From positions 15,624,001 through 15,688,000 of the forward strand of contig OX327702.1 in NCBI GenBank assembly GCA_946807835.1: a stretch of DNA of 64,000 nucleotides. The letters run 5' to 3'. This document shows positions 1 through 11,587 of this stretch, one piece after another. Position 1 is the stretch's first letter, and the number at the start of each line of letters is the position of its first letter. Under the pieces are notes generated by a model. The model did no database searches. It was not told where the DNA came from and saw only the letters and a program-made list of their open reading frames with translations. Both the position numbers and the translations under genes were made by a program. The stretch comes from Ailanthus altissimus. Lineage: Eukaryota > Streptophyta > Magnoliopsida > Sapindales > Simaroubaceae.

Positions 1-827
1 TTTTTCTACATTCTTCATATAAGAACCTATATATCACTATCGCTATGCCCTATCCCATAATCCACACACATCATAGGTAAATTATAAGATCTTAAATACA
101 AGGTTCTATGGGCTCGTTCCTTATAGCCTTTACAAATTAGGTTTTTATAGAATAAATTCTACTTGCATCACACGTTACAACCTCATACAGGCCTCCTTGT
201 ATCTCTTACCATATTGTCACTATTTTTTCATTATTTATTATACAAGCTTAGCTCTCACACCTCTCACAGTTAGTGACCAAATTTATTCATTTTATCTATT
301 TCGACCTCTTTCTCTTTGATCGGTTTGAAAAAATTTGCAACATCAACTTCATAACTCCATAAGTTTTTCAAGAGTTTGGTGGACCTTACCCCCAAACTCA
401 CAGAGGGTTGGAGAGGTTGAAATCTATCATTTCTAGTCTAAGCTATATTGCATAAAAAGCTTGCCATATAAGCGTGGATTACTATAGCTAATAATATTTT
501 TGCCACATCATAGTCTCTTAGTACTACCCCAAACATTTTGAAGACTCCACTAGGGAGTTTAGCTAGGATCTTGTGATGCAAAAGATCAAGAGAAAATGTA
601 GAAACTAGAGAAACACTATCCTTAAGGAGTAACACGAGTCCTCTTGCTGTGGTGACACAAAAACTAATATGCCACTAGATCTAAAGGAAACCTAAAGAAA
701 TAAGTAGGCTATAGATGCCATCTGAAGACTATAGCCCTATAGTTCAAAGACCTTATGCATGAAACCTTACGAAAAAATCAAAAGGAGTTGCTTAAGGCCA
801 TAAATTTGGTTTAAATAGTATAATAGC

Positions 828-1514
828 ATGGCTTCGACTAATGAAAAGAAGACTCAAATGGCTTCGACTAATCACAGCACACCAGAGGGCAAAGGAAAAT
901 CTCTCACTCTATTTGAAGTTCTTGCCATGATCAACTAAATGAGCCATAACAAACATATGGCAAATATGGAATATATTCATTTACCATTATACCTAGTTAA
1001 AATCCTGGACATGTCATACCTTAAGGCCTATGACACACCACTATTCTATTATTTGATGGCAAGAGATAGAACACCAAGGAACACATTGGATGGTTTATCA
1101 ACTCTATTTGTGAATGCTAATAACAAGAGTCCTCAGGTTAGAAAATTCTCTAAATCCCTCGTTGACCATCCATATACTTGGTATGCCTTGCCACCAATAG
1201 GATTTATACTCATCCGAGAAGAGACGGCCTAAAGTTTCTATAGAAATTACTTCCAAAGTGAGGAAGGGTGCCAACTCATCCAAACTAAGCAAGCTATATA
1301 GAGTCATCGATGGAAATGTTAGAAATTTTAGAGATCTGGTGTTAGACTGCTACGAGTGTAAAGGTGAAGAAAAGATCTTAGAAATTTATATTAGCATCAT
1401 ATTGAGCGAATATAAAGCCCACCTTAAAAATGCAGGAATATATTTTTTCATCAAACTAATAGAAGTTGCCGAGAGGACTACCTTATCAGTAAAGGTAGTA
1501 ATTGCTCGCAAGTA
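828..1514 (+). pseudogene. Degenerate gypsy gag fragment
   Basis: An ATG at 828 opens a frame beginning MASTNEKKTQ, and a near copy of MASTN follows ten codons later at 858. A TAA at 936-938 interrupts the frame. The frame then continues to about 1232 with a segment (YLVKILDMSYLKAYDTP, then RTPRNTLDG) that resembles the Tat/Ogre gag pattern of a proline-rich linker, 'PKFTLFDG' and 'P..H'. A frameshift near 1232 leads into another short open stretch ending at 1514. No zinc knuckle was seen. It is broken and not expected to give a functional protein. Confidence 0.45.
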
Positions 1515-2649
1515 ATGGAGGTCTGATGAGAAAAAGAAGCTAAAGCCATAAGCCATATATGTGGACAATCAGGCTAAGCCATGTGACAAATAGCTTGCTA
1601 AGAAATATCTCATAAAGACTTTCAATACAACACAGGCAATAATGTTATGTAGTTAAAGCCTAAACCAACCAAGCTTACTTACACACCACCAAAACTATAG
1701 TTTTTATTGACGAGGACAAGAAATCCTAGCATCCAAACAATAAGCGTCCTCGATACATAGAGGCCATAATCATGACAAGCTCTTTAGGTGAGCACTAGTT
1801 GACATAGGTGCCTTAATCAAAATTTATACCCATAGTCGTATAGCTAGCTACTTAGATCTCTTCAAGCCATATCATGGAGAAAAGGATTTAAGTCTTTAGC
1901 TTCAACAATGTAGCTGAATATTCCAAGGGCATCATCTAACTAGACTTAAAGGTAAGGCCTCTATAGGCCCCTACCCTGTTTTAAGTGATGAACATCAAGG
2001 TCGTACACTGTATATTGCTTAAAAGACTTTAATAAAGACATATAGGCTAGTAGTATCCACATATCATCAATGTGTCAATGGCTATATTAGGAGAAAGCTG
2101 ATCAGGATTGTAGCCAATCCAACATTATTCCATTAAAATGAGAGCTACCTTGTATATGTCGAAGCCTGTAATTAATTTGATAATAGCCTTAGCAATAACT
2201 GGCCAAGCCAATGAGAGTGTCATTATTGGGGCTTACAAGTATAACATACCTCATAATCTAGACTATGAGAAGCTATAAGTAAAATGAGGGAGGGAAATTT
2301 CTTGAAATGCTATAGTTAGATGGAAATTTAGTCTTCTTTAAGAAGGCTAAGCCAAATTGCCCTTATTGTCAAAAGCAAGTAATCAACAAGTGTTTCATTT
2401 ACCCCTTATGGTGGTTTATAGGGCCAAACAAATTTGAAAGGAAAAGTTCTGATTATTTTGAAAATGAGAGTTTTTATATAGAAGTACCTATAGCCACAAA
2501 ACCTATTACAGCCTTGGATAACAAGATTCCTCCCACTTCGAAATGCATGCAAGATGGCTTTTCTGTAATCATTAAAGAGCTAGAAGAAATTAATTTAATC
2601 CTTGACAAAGAGCAACAAAAGCCTATACAAGTAAGTATTAAAATCTCAA

Positions 2650-4130
2650 CGAAGAAAAACTTACTAGCTTACTAAAAAGGTACAATGATATATTTGCATG
2701 GGGTTACCAAGACATGTTTGGCCTAAACCCATAAATTGTTAAAGATGACTTCAATGGCTGCAACGTAAAAGAAAAAACCAAACAATAACTTCCACCCCCT
2801 CCAATGGTAGAGCCATCATCAGATTAGCAATTTTAGGATCAGTGGTCAAAAGGACTTCCTTAGGAGAAAGAATACACCTTGCCCAACGTAAAAAGAATTG
2901 AGGAAGTCATCTTGGACTATTTGGAGAAGATATAATAAAGATTATCAAACTACTAAAGAACAACCAGGACATCTTTGCCTAGTTACACAAGGATATGATA
3001 GGTACAAATCCAAAAATAATAAGCCACAAGCTAAGCACTAGAAAAGACTAAACACCAATTCAAAAAAAGCAATAATGATTTGCTCCCAAATGAAATAAAA
3101 TTATAAGTGATAGGGTAGACAAGTTGTTAGAAGTGGGCTTTATCTGAGAAGTAAACTATTTAGAATGCCTATCAAATTTTATGGTTATAGGGAAAAATGA
3201 TGGAAAGTTGAGGGTATGTGTAGACTACACTGATATAAAAAAAGGTCATAACGAATGATTCTTTCCCACTTCCTAAGATTGATTAGATAGTAGATGCTAT
3301 GACATAGTATGAATGGCTCTCATTTTTAGACGCTTGCAAGGGATAGAACTAGATCAAGATAGCTTTGGAAGACAAGGAAACAATTAGCTTCATAATTGAA
3401 TCAAGGAACTATTGTTACAAGGTAATGTTATTTAGATTAAAGAATGAAAAAACTACCTTCCAAAGACTAGTCAACAAAGCCTTCGGGAAGATTTTGGGTA
3501 GAATGATGGAAGTTCACATAGATGATATAGTGATCAAGATTAAGAAAGTAGAAAAAATACATTGTAGATTTATAAGAAGTTTTCAATGTCCTACTGGAGT
3601 ATATAATACGCTTAAGTCTAGCCAAGAACGCATTTGTGATCTTATCCGAGACCTTCCTAAGACACATTGTAAGCACAATAAAAATTGAAGTTAACTTATC
3701 ATAAGTCCAAGCTCTTAGGATCACTATACTAGAACATCAAAGGAAGTTTAGAACATGATCAGAAGGGCAGCAACCCTCAACAGATTTATATCCAGAATGT
3801 CAAATAAGTGTAGGCCCTTTTTCTAAGCTATGAAAGCTAAGAATGGAAACTTATAAGGACTAAAACAAATAGAAGCACTACAGAATTTGAAAGGGATTAC
3901 AATAGTAACTTTCCAATAGAATAGGGATTACACAGCTAAGGAAGAATGGATGAAGAGTTACATTGCAAAGGCAAAAAAAGTCACAATATAACTCTAAGAA
4001 GTAAGCATCGCTGAAATTCCACGATAATAAAATATAGAAGCAGACAAGCTCGCCAAGGAAGTATCTACAATAGAACATCCACTTACCTGAAAGATTCCAT
4101 TCTCGATAAGAGTTAAAACAATAATTGAGG
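2650..4130 (+). pseudogene. Degenerate gypsy pol fragments (RT and RNase H)
   Basis: Fragments in several frames match the order of a Ty3/gypsy pol gene. A 'YNDIFAWGYQDM'-like linker before RT lies near 2670-2720. The RT core is at 3365-3688, including 'FRLKNEKTTFQRLVNKAF' and 'MEVHIDDIVIKIKK', so the catalytic Asp-Asp pair is still readable. A connection/RNase H piece near 3750-3840 reads 'AATLNRFISRMSNKC'. A later fragment near 4010-4075 resembles the 'ADKLAKE' RNase H end. Stops and frameshifts separate the pieces. This is established family pattern matching by eye, and the element is clearly dead. Confidence 0.55.
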
Positions 4131-4366
4131 GTTTAAATAGCCCCGTGTTTATGCCAAAATAATCCTCAACTAGAGATGGAAGCTCAAGATTTGATGAAAA
4201 TAACTACTTCTACCAACTGGATGACTTCGTACATCGAGTTCCTACAAGATGGGAAACTTTTCACATACCGCAAAAAAGCTAGAAAGCTCTAAAGCAAAGC
4301 TATAAATTCACCATAATATATGGAAAATCGTACAAATATCATTTCCTAACATATACATGTGATGTA

Positions 4367-7300
4367 TGTTGGTGCCTAAATATGCATGCATGTGATTGTG
4401 TAATCATTAAATCAATTAATGAATGTTATACGTACATTGTGCAACAAAATTGAAATCTGATTAACTATTCAACAATTACACACTGAATTAAAGTCTATTA
4501 CATTAATTTAAAAAACTTACCTTTGAAGACTTTCAGTGTAGAATCGATTTGCTAAGTCTGACCTTAAAGTAGATTTGCAAGCAATTCTAGTCTCTAACAA
4601 TAGGTGGGATTGAAGAAACTAGAATAGTAACTTGTTAAATTCCTTGCAACTTTGTTGCTTCAACACTTTCAGCTCTTTGTTTCTCTCTTAAATGGCCAAA
4701 ATATAACTTAAGGACCAAAATGCAACACTTTCATTTTTCTCTCAAAATGGCTGAATGTAGTACCTAAAGATGATGAAGAGCTCTTCTGTATTTTACTTCT
4801 CATTTGGCTGAATTAGTTTAGCTTCTGATGAAGAATAATTCTTCCACTTTTAGTTTATCTCATGAACAAAGAACACCTATGGTTGAATACATGCAAATCA
4901 TGTATAAAGAACTATTCTTCACCATTTGTTTTTGCCAAACCATAAGTCAAAACAAAACTCATTTCATCGTATAAAAAACCAAATAGATTCTTTTCAAAGT
5001 CAACGTGCAACAAATCCTTTTCTGCATGATAATTCTTAGTCATTTTTATGCTTGATCTTTTTAGTTTAGACAAATATCCATTCTATTAAGCCATTTGTCA
5101 AGTTAATCAACGCTTGACAACTTGCTTTGACCAAATCTTATCAAGTGTTCCATGGTATGCCACTTGTCTTCCACTTTCATAAATTAACAACACTTGTTAA
5201 TTTATTGCCTAATTGCAATCCACTTGTCATCATTTAAACTAGCTATAAGCCATGCAATTGCTAAGTGTCTACTTGTATTTTCATCCAAAATGCCACTTGT
5301 TACACAAATGGCCATGCATAATGCCAAGTGTCAACATTCAATTGGTTCATAACAATTATTAATCAATTAAATAATAGGCTTAACATTTAAACCTTGACAC
5401 GCTTGCTTCTCAAGAGATTCTAAAATAAATCTTGATTTTCAAAATTTTTCTAGATTGAACTGTTCAACCCAATCTGCTACCTTAGTTCTAAACAAATATA
5501 CTTTATATTGTGAGATTCTCTAGGTGTGCTTATGGAACACTTTCATATGTCCATCGACAATGCTTCATACACACGTTACTGATAATATAGAATGACAGAT
5601 TGAATCATACAAGTTAAGGTTAACCATATATGTAAGGTCCCTTTATCACCTATTAATGTATGCAATAATAGTTAAGAGTAATTACACGTTATCCTATCAA
5701 GTAATATAGGATTTGAAGTCCAAGTTATCATTCCCACAGGGACTATTAATCTAGCTCTTTCAATCAATTACTAAAATTAATTATACTTTACTTTTATCTA
5801 GTAAAGATGGGCTATATCTAATTAACATAATTTTATCAAATTAAACCTAATTTAAATCAAAAGCAAGCAAGGGTTGAATTCACCAATTAAAAGCAATCTA
5901 GGGTTAGAATTTTGAACCTAATATGTAGTTATATTTTATTGACTTTCTTAGTTTATGAACTTAATAAATAGAATTGATTCAGTCCATCTTGATTTTATTC
6001 ATTTCATTATATATGGTCAATATTATGAATGATTGAGGAACCATGATGAACTTGACAAAGGGATTTATGTGTTTAGCCTAAGATAGTTTGATGCATGATC
6101 ATAGGGTAACAATTATAAGTTCTATATAGAATAGACATATACCTAGATGGCATATATATATTATTTAGATCTATGCTTAATGGATTGCATTTTATTTGAA
6201 TTATCACAAACATATAGTTAATTGTTAAAATGTATAATATCCTTACTCGACCATCGACAGAGGCTTGTAAGAAGATTAGAGTCTAGCCAATCAATTTGTA
6301 TTAAATGATTAACAAAGAGGTTAATAAGTCCAATGAAATATAAGAAGATTAAACTAATTTTTTCGCAATTTTTAGTCTTCTTGATCCTCTGAAAATTGCT
6401 ATTTCTCTCTCTTCTTCTCCTTTATTTTGATTCTTTGAATTAAGATTTTTGACCTTCTATGTATAGATTTATGTCTTCAGTTTAAGGTAAAACATTAAAT
6501 TTAAGTTAGATTAGGACTACTATTAATGAGTAACCATTCACGCACACTGTTCAAGAGTGCTGTTCATGTAATGCAATGGCACTGGACAATGTAGTAAAAT
6601 TACTGTGGCTTGGTACTGCAATAGGGCACTGTAGCAATTTACTATGTAGGATACTGTAGCAATTTTGATACTTTTACCTTATTTTCTTTGGATTTTTATC
6701 CCTATTTGCACCATTGACTCTAAACCAACAAAATAACAATAAAGTATATAAAATATCCAAATAATCTTAATTTAAACAAAAAAATATGAAGTTTGGAAGA
6801 TGAAAATATTATATCTAATTAACCTCTATCACCTATATCTCAATAGAGCAGAGATATTGATCATCACTGTTAAATATCTACAGATTGTATTTCCATAAAC
6901 AATATCTACAAACACCTCTGGGATATTATTTAACCTTACAGAGAACTCTTTTCTAGAGTTTATACTTATGGTTACAAGACTTCTTAAAATATGATCTTGG
7001 AGCATCAAGATATACAACTTACTGATATGAACTAACGGATCCCATATTTATACACACCAGACTCTATAAGCATTGGACCATACCCAAAAACAGTTAATGG
7101 TCAGACCATGAAAGGTCTCTAACATATATGGAATTAAAGTATGGTGGATCACTTATAAGCCTACGGTGGTGCTTAGGTCAAAGGACTACAACTCAAGAAG
7201 ACCTTCTATTGATAGCCTTATGGGATATCTATTGGAGGTCCTCGTAAGTATATTCAGTACCTAATCCTTACTCAATACTTGAATGCCTATATGTGTTTCC

Positions 7301-7729
7301 ACTAAGCCCAAAGTATGCTAAGAGTAACCATATGGACAATTCAGATATAGATACACGCTGATTGAAAAGGTATACAAATCGACCCATATTGGCAACTATA
7401 GATTAAGAACAATATCTTTAAGAACATACTACATAATATTATTTCTTAACACCATTTGCAACTCCTTGAAACTATGTCATTACTAATATATTTCTACGTC
7501 TTTGTCTAATTTTAGACAAGGTTTTACCTCTTAAAATGTTAACTCTTAGTGCTGACCTAAACACCTTTAGATAAGATCTAAAATTATTTAGATCTATAAT
7601 ATCTGAAAAGTAACAAACTTATTACCCTATAATAAATATTAACGATTTTATTAAAATTTTCATTATATAAATATTAAATAAATAAATATTTATACAAAAT
7701 GAAATGGCACGTAAGCTCCATCTTCAATA
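4367..7729 (-). repeat. Copia 3' LTR (minus strand), split by a solo LTR
   Basis: On the plus strand it starts TGTTGGTGCC and ends at about 7729, just before the purine tract of the minus strand (actctcacttg). It aligns by eye with the LTR at 21750-24068: shared stretches include 'attctagtctc', 'ggtgggatt', the 'tgagattctctagg' block near 5515 and the 'agcagagatat' block near 6845. Without the inserted 5654-6831 segment and one 5-bp duplication it is about 2.2 kb long, close to the 2.3 kb of its relative. Many point differences show it is old. Confidence 0.65.
5654..6831 (-). repeat. Solo LTR (Athila-type) with perfect 5-bp target duplication
   Basis: The insert begins TAATGTATGC (probably TG mutated to TA) and ends CTATCA. 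It is flanked by CCTAT at 5649-5653 and 6832-6836. Joining the flanks restores the copia LTR sequence seen in the relative near 23115. The left end carries the reverse of the usual Athila-LTR 3' signature (cattcccacaggga), and the right end matches the fragment at ~35230-35408 (shared 'agtttggaaga'), so the LTR points to the minus strand. Its middle part is inverted relative to both ends (see findings). No internal retrotransposon sequence is present. Confidence 0.75.
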
Positions 7730-8280
7730 ACTCTCACTTGCTCTAGTACCATTATTGATGATATCTAATATTCATAGACTCAACGTGTTTCTCAAACACC
7801 TTAGGAGTTAAGGTCTTAATGAGTAGATCTGCTAAATTATCCATATAATCTATTCTAGATACTATTACATTCCTCTAGTCAAGATTTCTCTAATTATATG
7901 GTATTTTCTCTCCATATGCTTAGACTTCTAGTGTGCCCTTGGCTTATTGGCTTGAGTAAATGCTCCATTGTTGTCACAATATAGTGGGATGGGATCCACA
8001 TAACTTAGAACTATTCCAAGCTTTATAAAAAACCTGTGTATCCATACTATTTCCTTTGCAGCTTCTGAAGCTGTAATGTATTCTTCCCTGTGGTAAGATC
8101 AGCTATAGACGTATGCTTTGCACTCTTTCAATTTACTGCAGCATCATTGAGAAGAGACACATAACTAAATATAGACTTTTTAACATTTGGATTAGATAGG
8201 AAGTCCAAATCTATGAATTTTTATCACCTGTAAGTAATTCTCGCAAAAAATTAGAAACTTAATCTTTGCACCATTAAGGT
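7730..8280 (-). pseudogene. Copia pol C-terminal (RNase H) fragment
   Basis: Read on the minus strand, this segment is colinear with the RNase H end of the copia at 24083-27430. Both show the 'ccattgttgtcacaa' block, the 'gggatccat'-type block and a lysine-rich tail beside the purine tract. Frame breaks are numerous and no long open frame remains. It ends near 8280 where homology switches to a plus-strand copia LTR. It is a dead remnant that only helps to classify the element to its left. Confidence 0.6.
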
Positions 8281-8311
8281 GTTTGAGTTGGTGTTTACAT
8301 GCCATTCCAAT

Positions 8312-8346
8312 ATTGTATGAATATTAATTGTTAATATTCATACAAT
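8312..8346. repeat. Perfect 16-bp inverted repeat with 3-base loop
   Basis: The arm attgtatgaatattaa at 8312-8327 is followed by ttg and the exact reverse complement at 8331-8346. It lies at the start of the plus-strand copia LTR. The matching place in the 21750-24068 LTR has only an imperfect version, so the perfect dyad may be specific to this copy. Confidence 0.85.
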
Positions 8347-9211
8347 ATATATTTCTATTACAATCGTTAATATTATAATAAATGGTATTGTGCTTGTTAC
8401 GCTACAGACATTGTATGATTTGAAGGAGTTCAGATCTGACCTAAAAGAGTTTGGACCAGGGCTAAAAGTTAGCAACATTGAGAGTTATAAATTCTAAGAG
8501 TTAGCATTGCGAAGAGTTAGCAGATTATAATAATCAATGAAATCTAAAGAGTTAGGGCCTTATCTGTAATGGGACAAAGACCTAAGACTATGCCAGTAAT
8601 GACATAGTTGCAAAGAGTTGCAATAGGTGCTAGAAAATGTCATTATGCAAGTATGTGCGGGTCTATCGATGAATCTCTTTTATATATACCAGTGTATGTT
8701 ATATCTGTATGGTATAGATAATTGTTCTTAGCTGACCATGAGCTTACCGAAAGCTCATATAAGCATATATGTATTCAATAAGGACTGAGTACTGAACAGA
8801 CTCAAGAGGACCCTAATAGACATCCTATAAAGCTTTCAATGATGTGTCCTCTCGCGTTCAGTAGTATTTGTGATTCTTTGACTTGAGCTTTATGGTAAGA
8901 TTGTAAGTGATACACTATACTTTAATTCTACATATGTCAGAGACCTTTTATGATTTGACCGCTTCATATGGGTATGCCCGCTTCATATTGTCTCATAGAG
9001 GAGTTGCATATCCACTAGGTATTATTCAGATGGTTAGTCTTAGTAGACCATAGACTTAACAAAAGTCCATATAGGCATGTAGGTATTTAGTAAGGACTAA
9101 ATACTGAATAGACTCACGAGGACCTTTAATAGACATCTATTAAGCCGTTAATTGAGGGTCTTCTCGAGTTGAGTAGTATTCGTGATCCTTTGACTTGAGC
9201 ACCACGGTAGG

Positions 9212-10769
9212 TGTTTACGCTCAAAATATAACGCGGCTATCGCAGTATAGATTGAGGTGTCGATCCCACGAGGAAGCTCTTGGCAAAATAGGTCAGTGAA
9301 GTAAAATATTAAAGCAGTAGCAAAGGGTTAATTAATTTAAACGGATGAGATAGAATTGTCTATGAATTGAGGAAAATGTCTTATGATGATTTAAGCAAGG
9401 CTTTGAGAATCACAATTATGCTTTATAAAATCTACTCTATACTTTGATTCGATATTTATAACTCAACTGAAAGTTTCACATCCCAAACAATCAATCGGAA
9501 GGTATGTAATATATAGCACATTTGATAACACATGTATTTGATTTAGTTAAACTCTTTGCAAACATTAACACACATCATGTTATTTATACAAGTTATCTAA
9601 GATCGATAATATATCATTTTGACAATATTGCAGTAAAAGATTAACTTGAATATCAAACATTTATTGCCCTTACATGTTATCCAAGATCGACAATATATCA
9701 AATTGACAATACTGCAGTAAAAGATTAACATATAAAACAATGTAACCAGTAACAATTATAAATCAACATGAATCACATAAGAAAAGCATGACTGAACATA
9801 TATGAGATATGAGAATTATAACCTCTGGATTATAGAAAATAAAATAGATAAGAGTTTAATCAAAACCAAACTTACAACATTTATAGCTCTTGACACCGAA
9901 TCAAAGCATGGAAGTAGATTTACTACACATAAAAGTTCATCTCTTAGCCTTGCTAGGAACTCTAGCCTAAATTACAATACATGTTAATGAGAATAAAAGA
10001 AGATAGAATTATCTATTAATAAAAACGTCCTAAGTGTCTCCTTATATAGGCAATGAATGGACATATGTCATGGATGACATCAATCTTCAATAATTTTAAG
10101 CCAATAACTCGTGTATCCATTTGCAGCACGTTTTTGATAATGTAAATGATCAATTCAGCTTCTGCATCCGACATGAAAGTTGTAGAATTTTGACTCTTCT
10201 TTCCATAAGCACTGATTTCATGCAAATTGGATGAGTATCCAATGAGATATGAGCAAAATTCCAAAGATACATCAGAATTCGGCCAACAACCATTTTACCC
10301 ACTTGCAATGCGATTTGGTCCATGATAACGGCTGATTTGGACTTTACCATAAACATACGAGTTGTTGATAGTTAAGTCAGAAATTCACAGATTCAAGAAT
10401 TATACCAATTGAATATGTATTTTGTGAGATACGGTCCAAATACGTGAATTGGGTCAAGCTGGGTAAGAGTTGTAGTCCGATTCTGTTGTATCTCAATTTT
10501 TGGCCCATAACATATTGGATTTGGCTTTTCCATTATTCTTCAAATTTGTGTAAACTTGAGTCATGTTGCACCAGGTTCAAGAATTTCTTCATTTCGATTT
10601 CTACATTGAGAGTTATGTCCAGTTTACCTAAACCTGTCCAAATAACATTCATTAATCACAATTTAAGAAGAACACTTTATTTCAAGCTAAAAATACAGAA
10701 AATACTAAAATTAGTGACATTAAATGGTGATTGAATCTCTTAACAACATGTATTTTCATGTGTTCATCA
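9212..10769 (-). repeat. Solo LTR (Athila-type, minus orientation), TSD GTAGG
   Basis: The insert starts TGTTTACGCT, ends TTCATCA, and is flanked by GTAGG at 9207-9211 and 10770-10774. Joining the flanks restores copia LTR sequence (ggtaggcttgtaagtgat). The left end has the reversed LTR-3'-end signature 'gtcgatcccacgagg', which gives the minus orientation. There is no gene inside; the small open frames (9802-9987, 10016-10356, 10444-10734) show no domain. An 84-bp tandem duplication lies at 9588-9750. Confidence 0.8.
9588..9750. repeat. 84-bp imperfect tandem duplication inside the solo LTR
   Basis: Two diverged copies begin at 9588 and 9672. Each carries 'aagatcga', 'aatatatca', 'ttgacaatact/attgcag' and 'taaaagattaac'. 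The period is 84 bases. Confidence 0.7.
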
Positions 10770-11259
10770 GTAGGCTTGTAAGTGATCCACCATACTTTGG
10801 TTCCACGTAGATCAGAGACCTTTCATGGTCTAACCGTTGGATATCACTGGGTATAGTTTGATACTCATAGAGTCCAGTGTGCATAGATATGGGATCGTCA
10901 GCTCAAATAGATGAGTTGTATATCTTGATCCTCCAAGATTGTATTTTAGAAAGTCTTATAACCATAAGCAAAAAAATGGGAAAATATTTTTTTATAAGAT
11001 GAACAATATCGCAAAAGTGTTTGTGTATATTATTTATCGAGATACAAATCTAGAGGTGGGTTTACGGATGAGCACGTTGATAAGGGCAAATTTGTCATAT
11101 ATTTTCTCATATTTTTATTATTGATATTTTATAATTTTATGAGAATAGATGGCTATTTATGTGCATTATTGTTATTTATAGGGACTTGAACGAAATTTAA
11201 AGAAAGAATGCAAAAGGAGCGAAAACAGGGACTAAAATGCAAAGTTTTCAAATTATGAG

Positions 11260-11527
11260 TCCAGCGCCCCCGCGCCACAAGTATTTTCGCCCCAGCTCTG
11301 AATAGTGATCGAAATAAGAAAAACGACCTGATTAAGTCGCGTCTAGCGCCCCAGCGTCAGACAGTCACCGCCCCAGCGACACGACAGCGCCCCAGCGCTA
11401 TCAACATACCGCGCTAGCGGTGAAGCCGTTTTCATGCAGCGCCCCAGCGCCAAGATCCCACCGCTCCAGCGGTGAAAGCTTTTTCACGCGTCGCCCCAGC
11501 GACAGATGCATAGCGCGCCAGCGGTAG
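11260..11527. repeat. Cluster of about ten GC-rich CGC-N4-GCG dyads in U3
   Basis: Modules start near 11262, 11345, 11367, 11386, 11408, 11438, 11460, 11490 and 11512. The core CGC-N4-GCG is constant, the spacer is mostly CCCA, GCTA or TCCA, and the outer bases vary. Four have fully paired 5-bp arms: AGCGC/GCGCT (11386), ACCGC/GCGGT (11408 and 11460) and GTCGC/GCGAC (11490). The block from 11408 on repeats with a 52-base period. The same cluster is at 17258-17525 in the 3' LTR. Confidence 0.85.
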
Positions 11528-11577
11528 TGCGAGTCCTAGTCCGACGAGAATTGAGATTTTCAAGCTCAAATCAATCC

Positions 11578-11587
11578 CTATATAAAG
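11578..11587 (+). promoter_or_regulatory. TATA box of the 5' LTR
   Basis: The sequence ctatataaag lies about 50 bases downstream of the dyad cluster, and the spacing fits a U3 core promoter. The transcription start would be about 30 bases downstream, near 11610-11620. The 3' LTR has the same site near 17577. Confidence 0.6.

Larger units (their letters stand above)
1..4366 (+). mobile_element. Decayed Ty3/gypsy (Tat/Ogre-like) retrotransposon remnant
   Basis: This is an old LTR-retrotransposon body on the plus strand, with stops and frameshifts throughout. A gag-like segment starts near 828. Reverse transcriptase and RNase H fragments can be read between about 2650 and 4130. No LTR, primer site or end could be recognised. 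The left end lies outside the window or is lost, and the right end is cut by the copia LTR that begins at 4367. The first 820 bases hold no recognisable gene and may be leader or LTR. Lineage is inferred from the style of the gag and RT fragments and is tentative. Confidence 0.6.
4367..8280 (-). mobile_element. Ty1/copia remnant on the minus strand (3' LTR plus RNase H end)
   Basis: The order matches the better preserved minus-strand copia at 21750-31602: an LTR on the left (4367-7729), a purine tract on the minus strand next to it, then the C-terminal pol region reading leftwards. The two share phrases such as 'cacttgctctag' next to the LTR and 'caaacaccttaggagtta' in the pol tail. The LTR is split by a solo LTR at 5654-6831. 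The element stops near 8280, where a plus-strand copia LTR takes over, so RT, integrase, gag and the 5' LTR are missing. Confidence 0.7.

Noticed and set aside
3467..3724. 85-residue minus-strand frame
   Set aside because: Antisense of the recognisable RT fragment at 3365-3688.
11260..11527. CRISPR-like array of regularly spaced short palindromes
   Set aside because: The units are 14-16 bases with variable arms and no unique spacers of constant length, in a eukaryotic LTR; not a CRISPR array.
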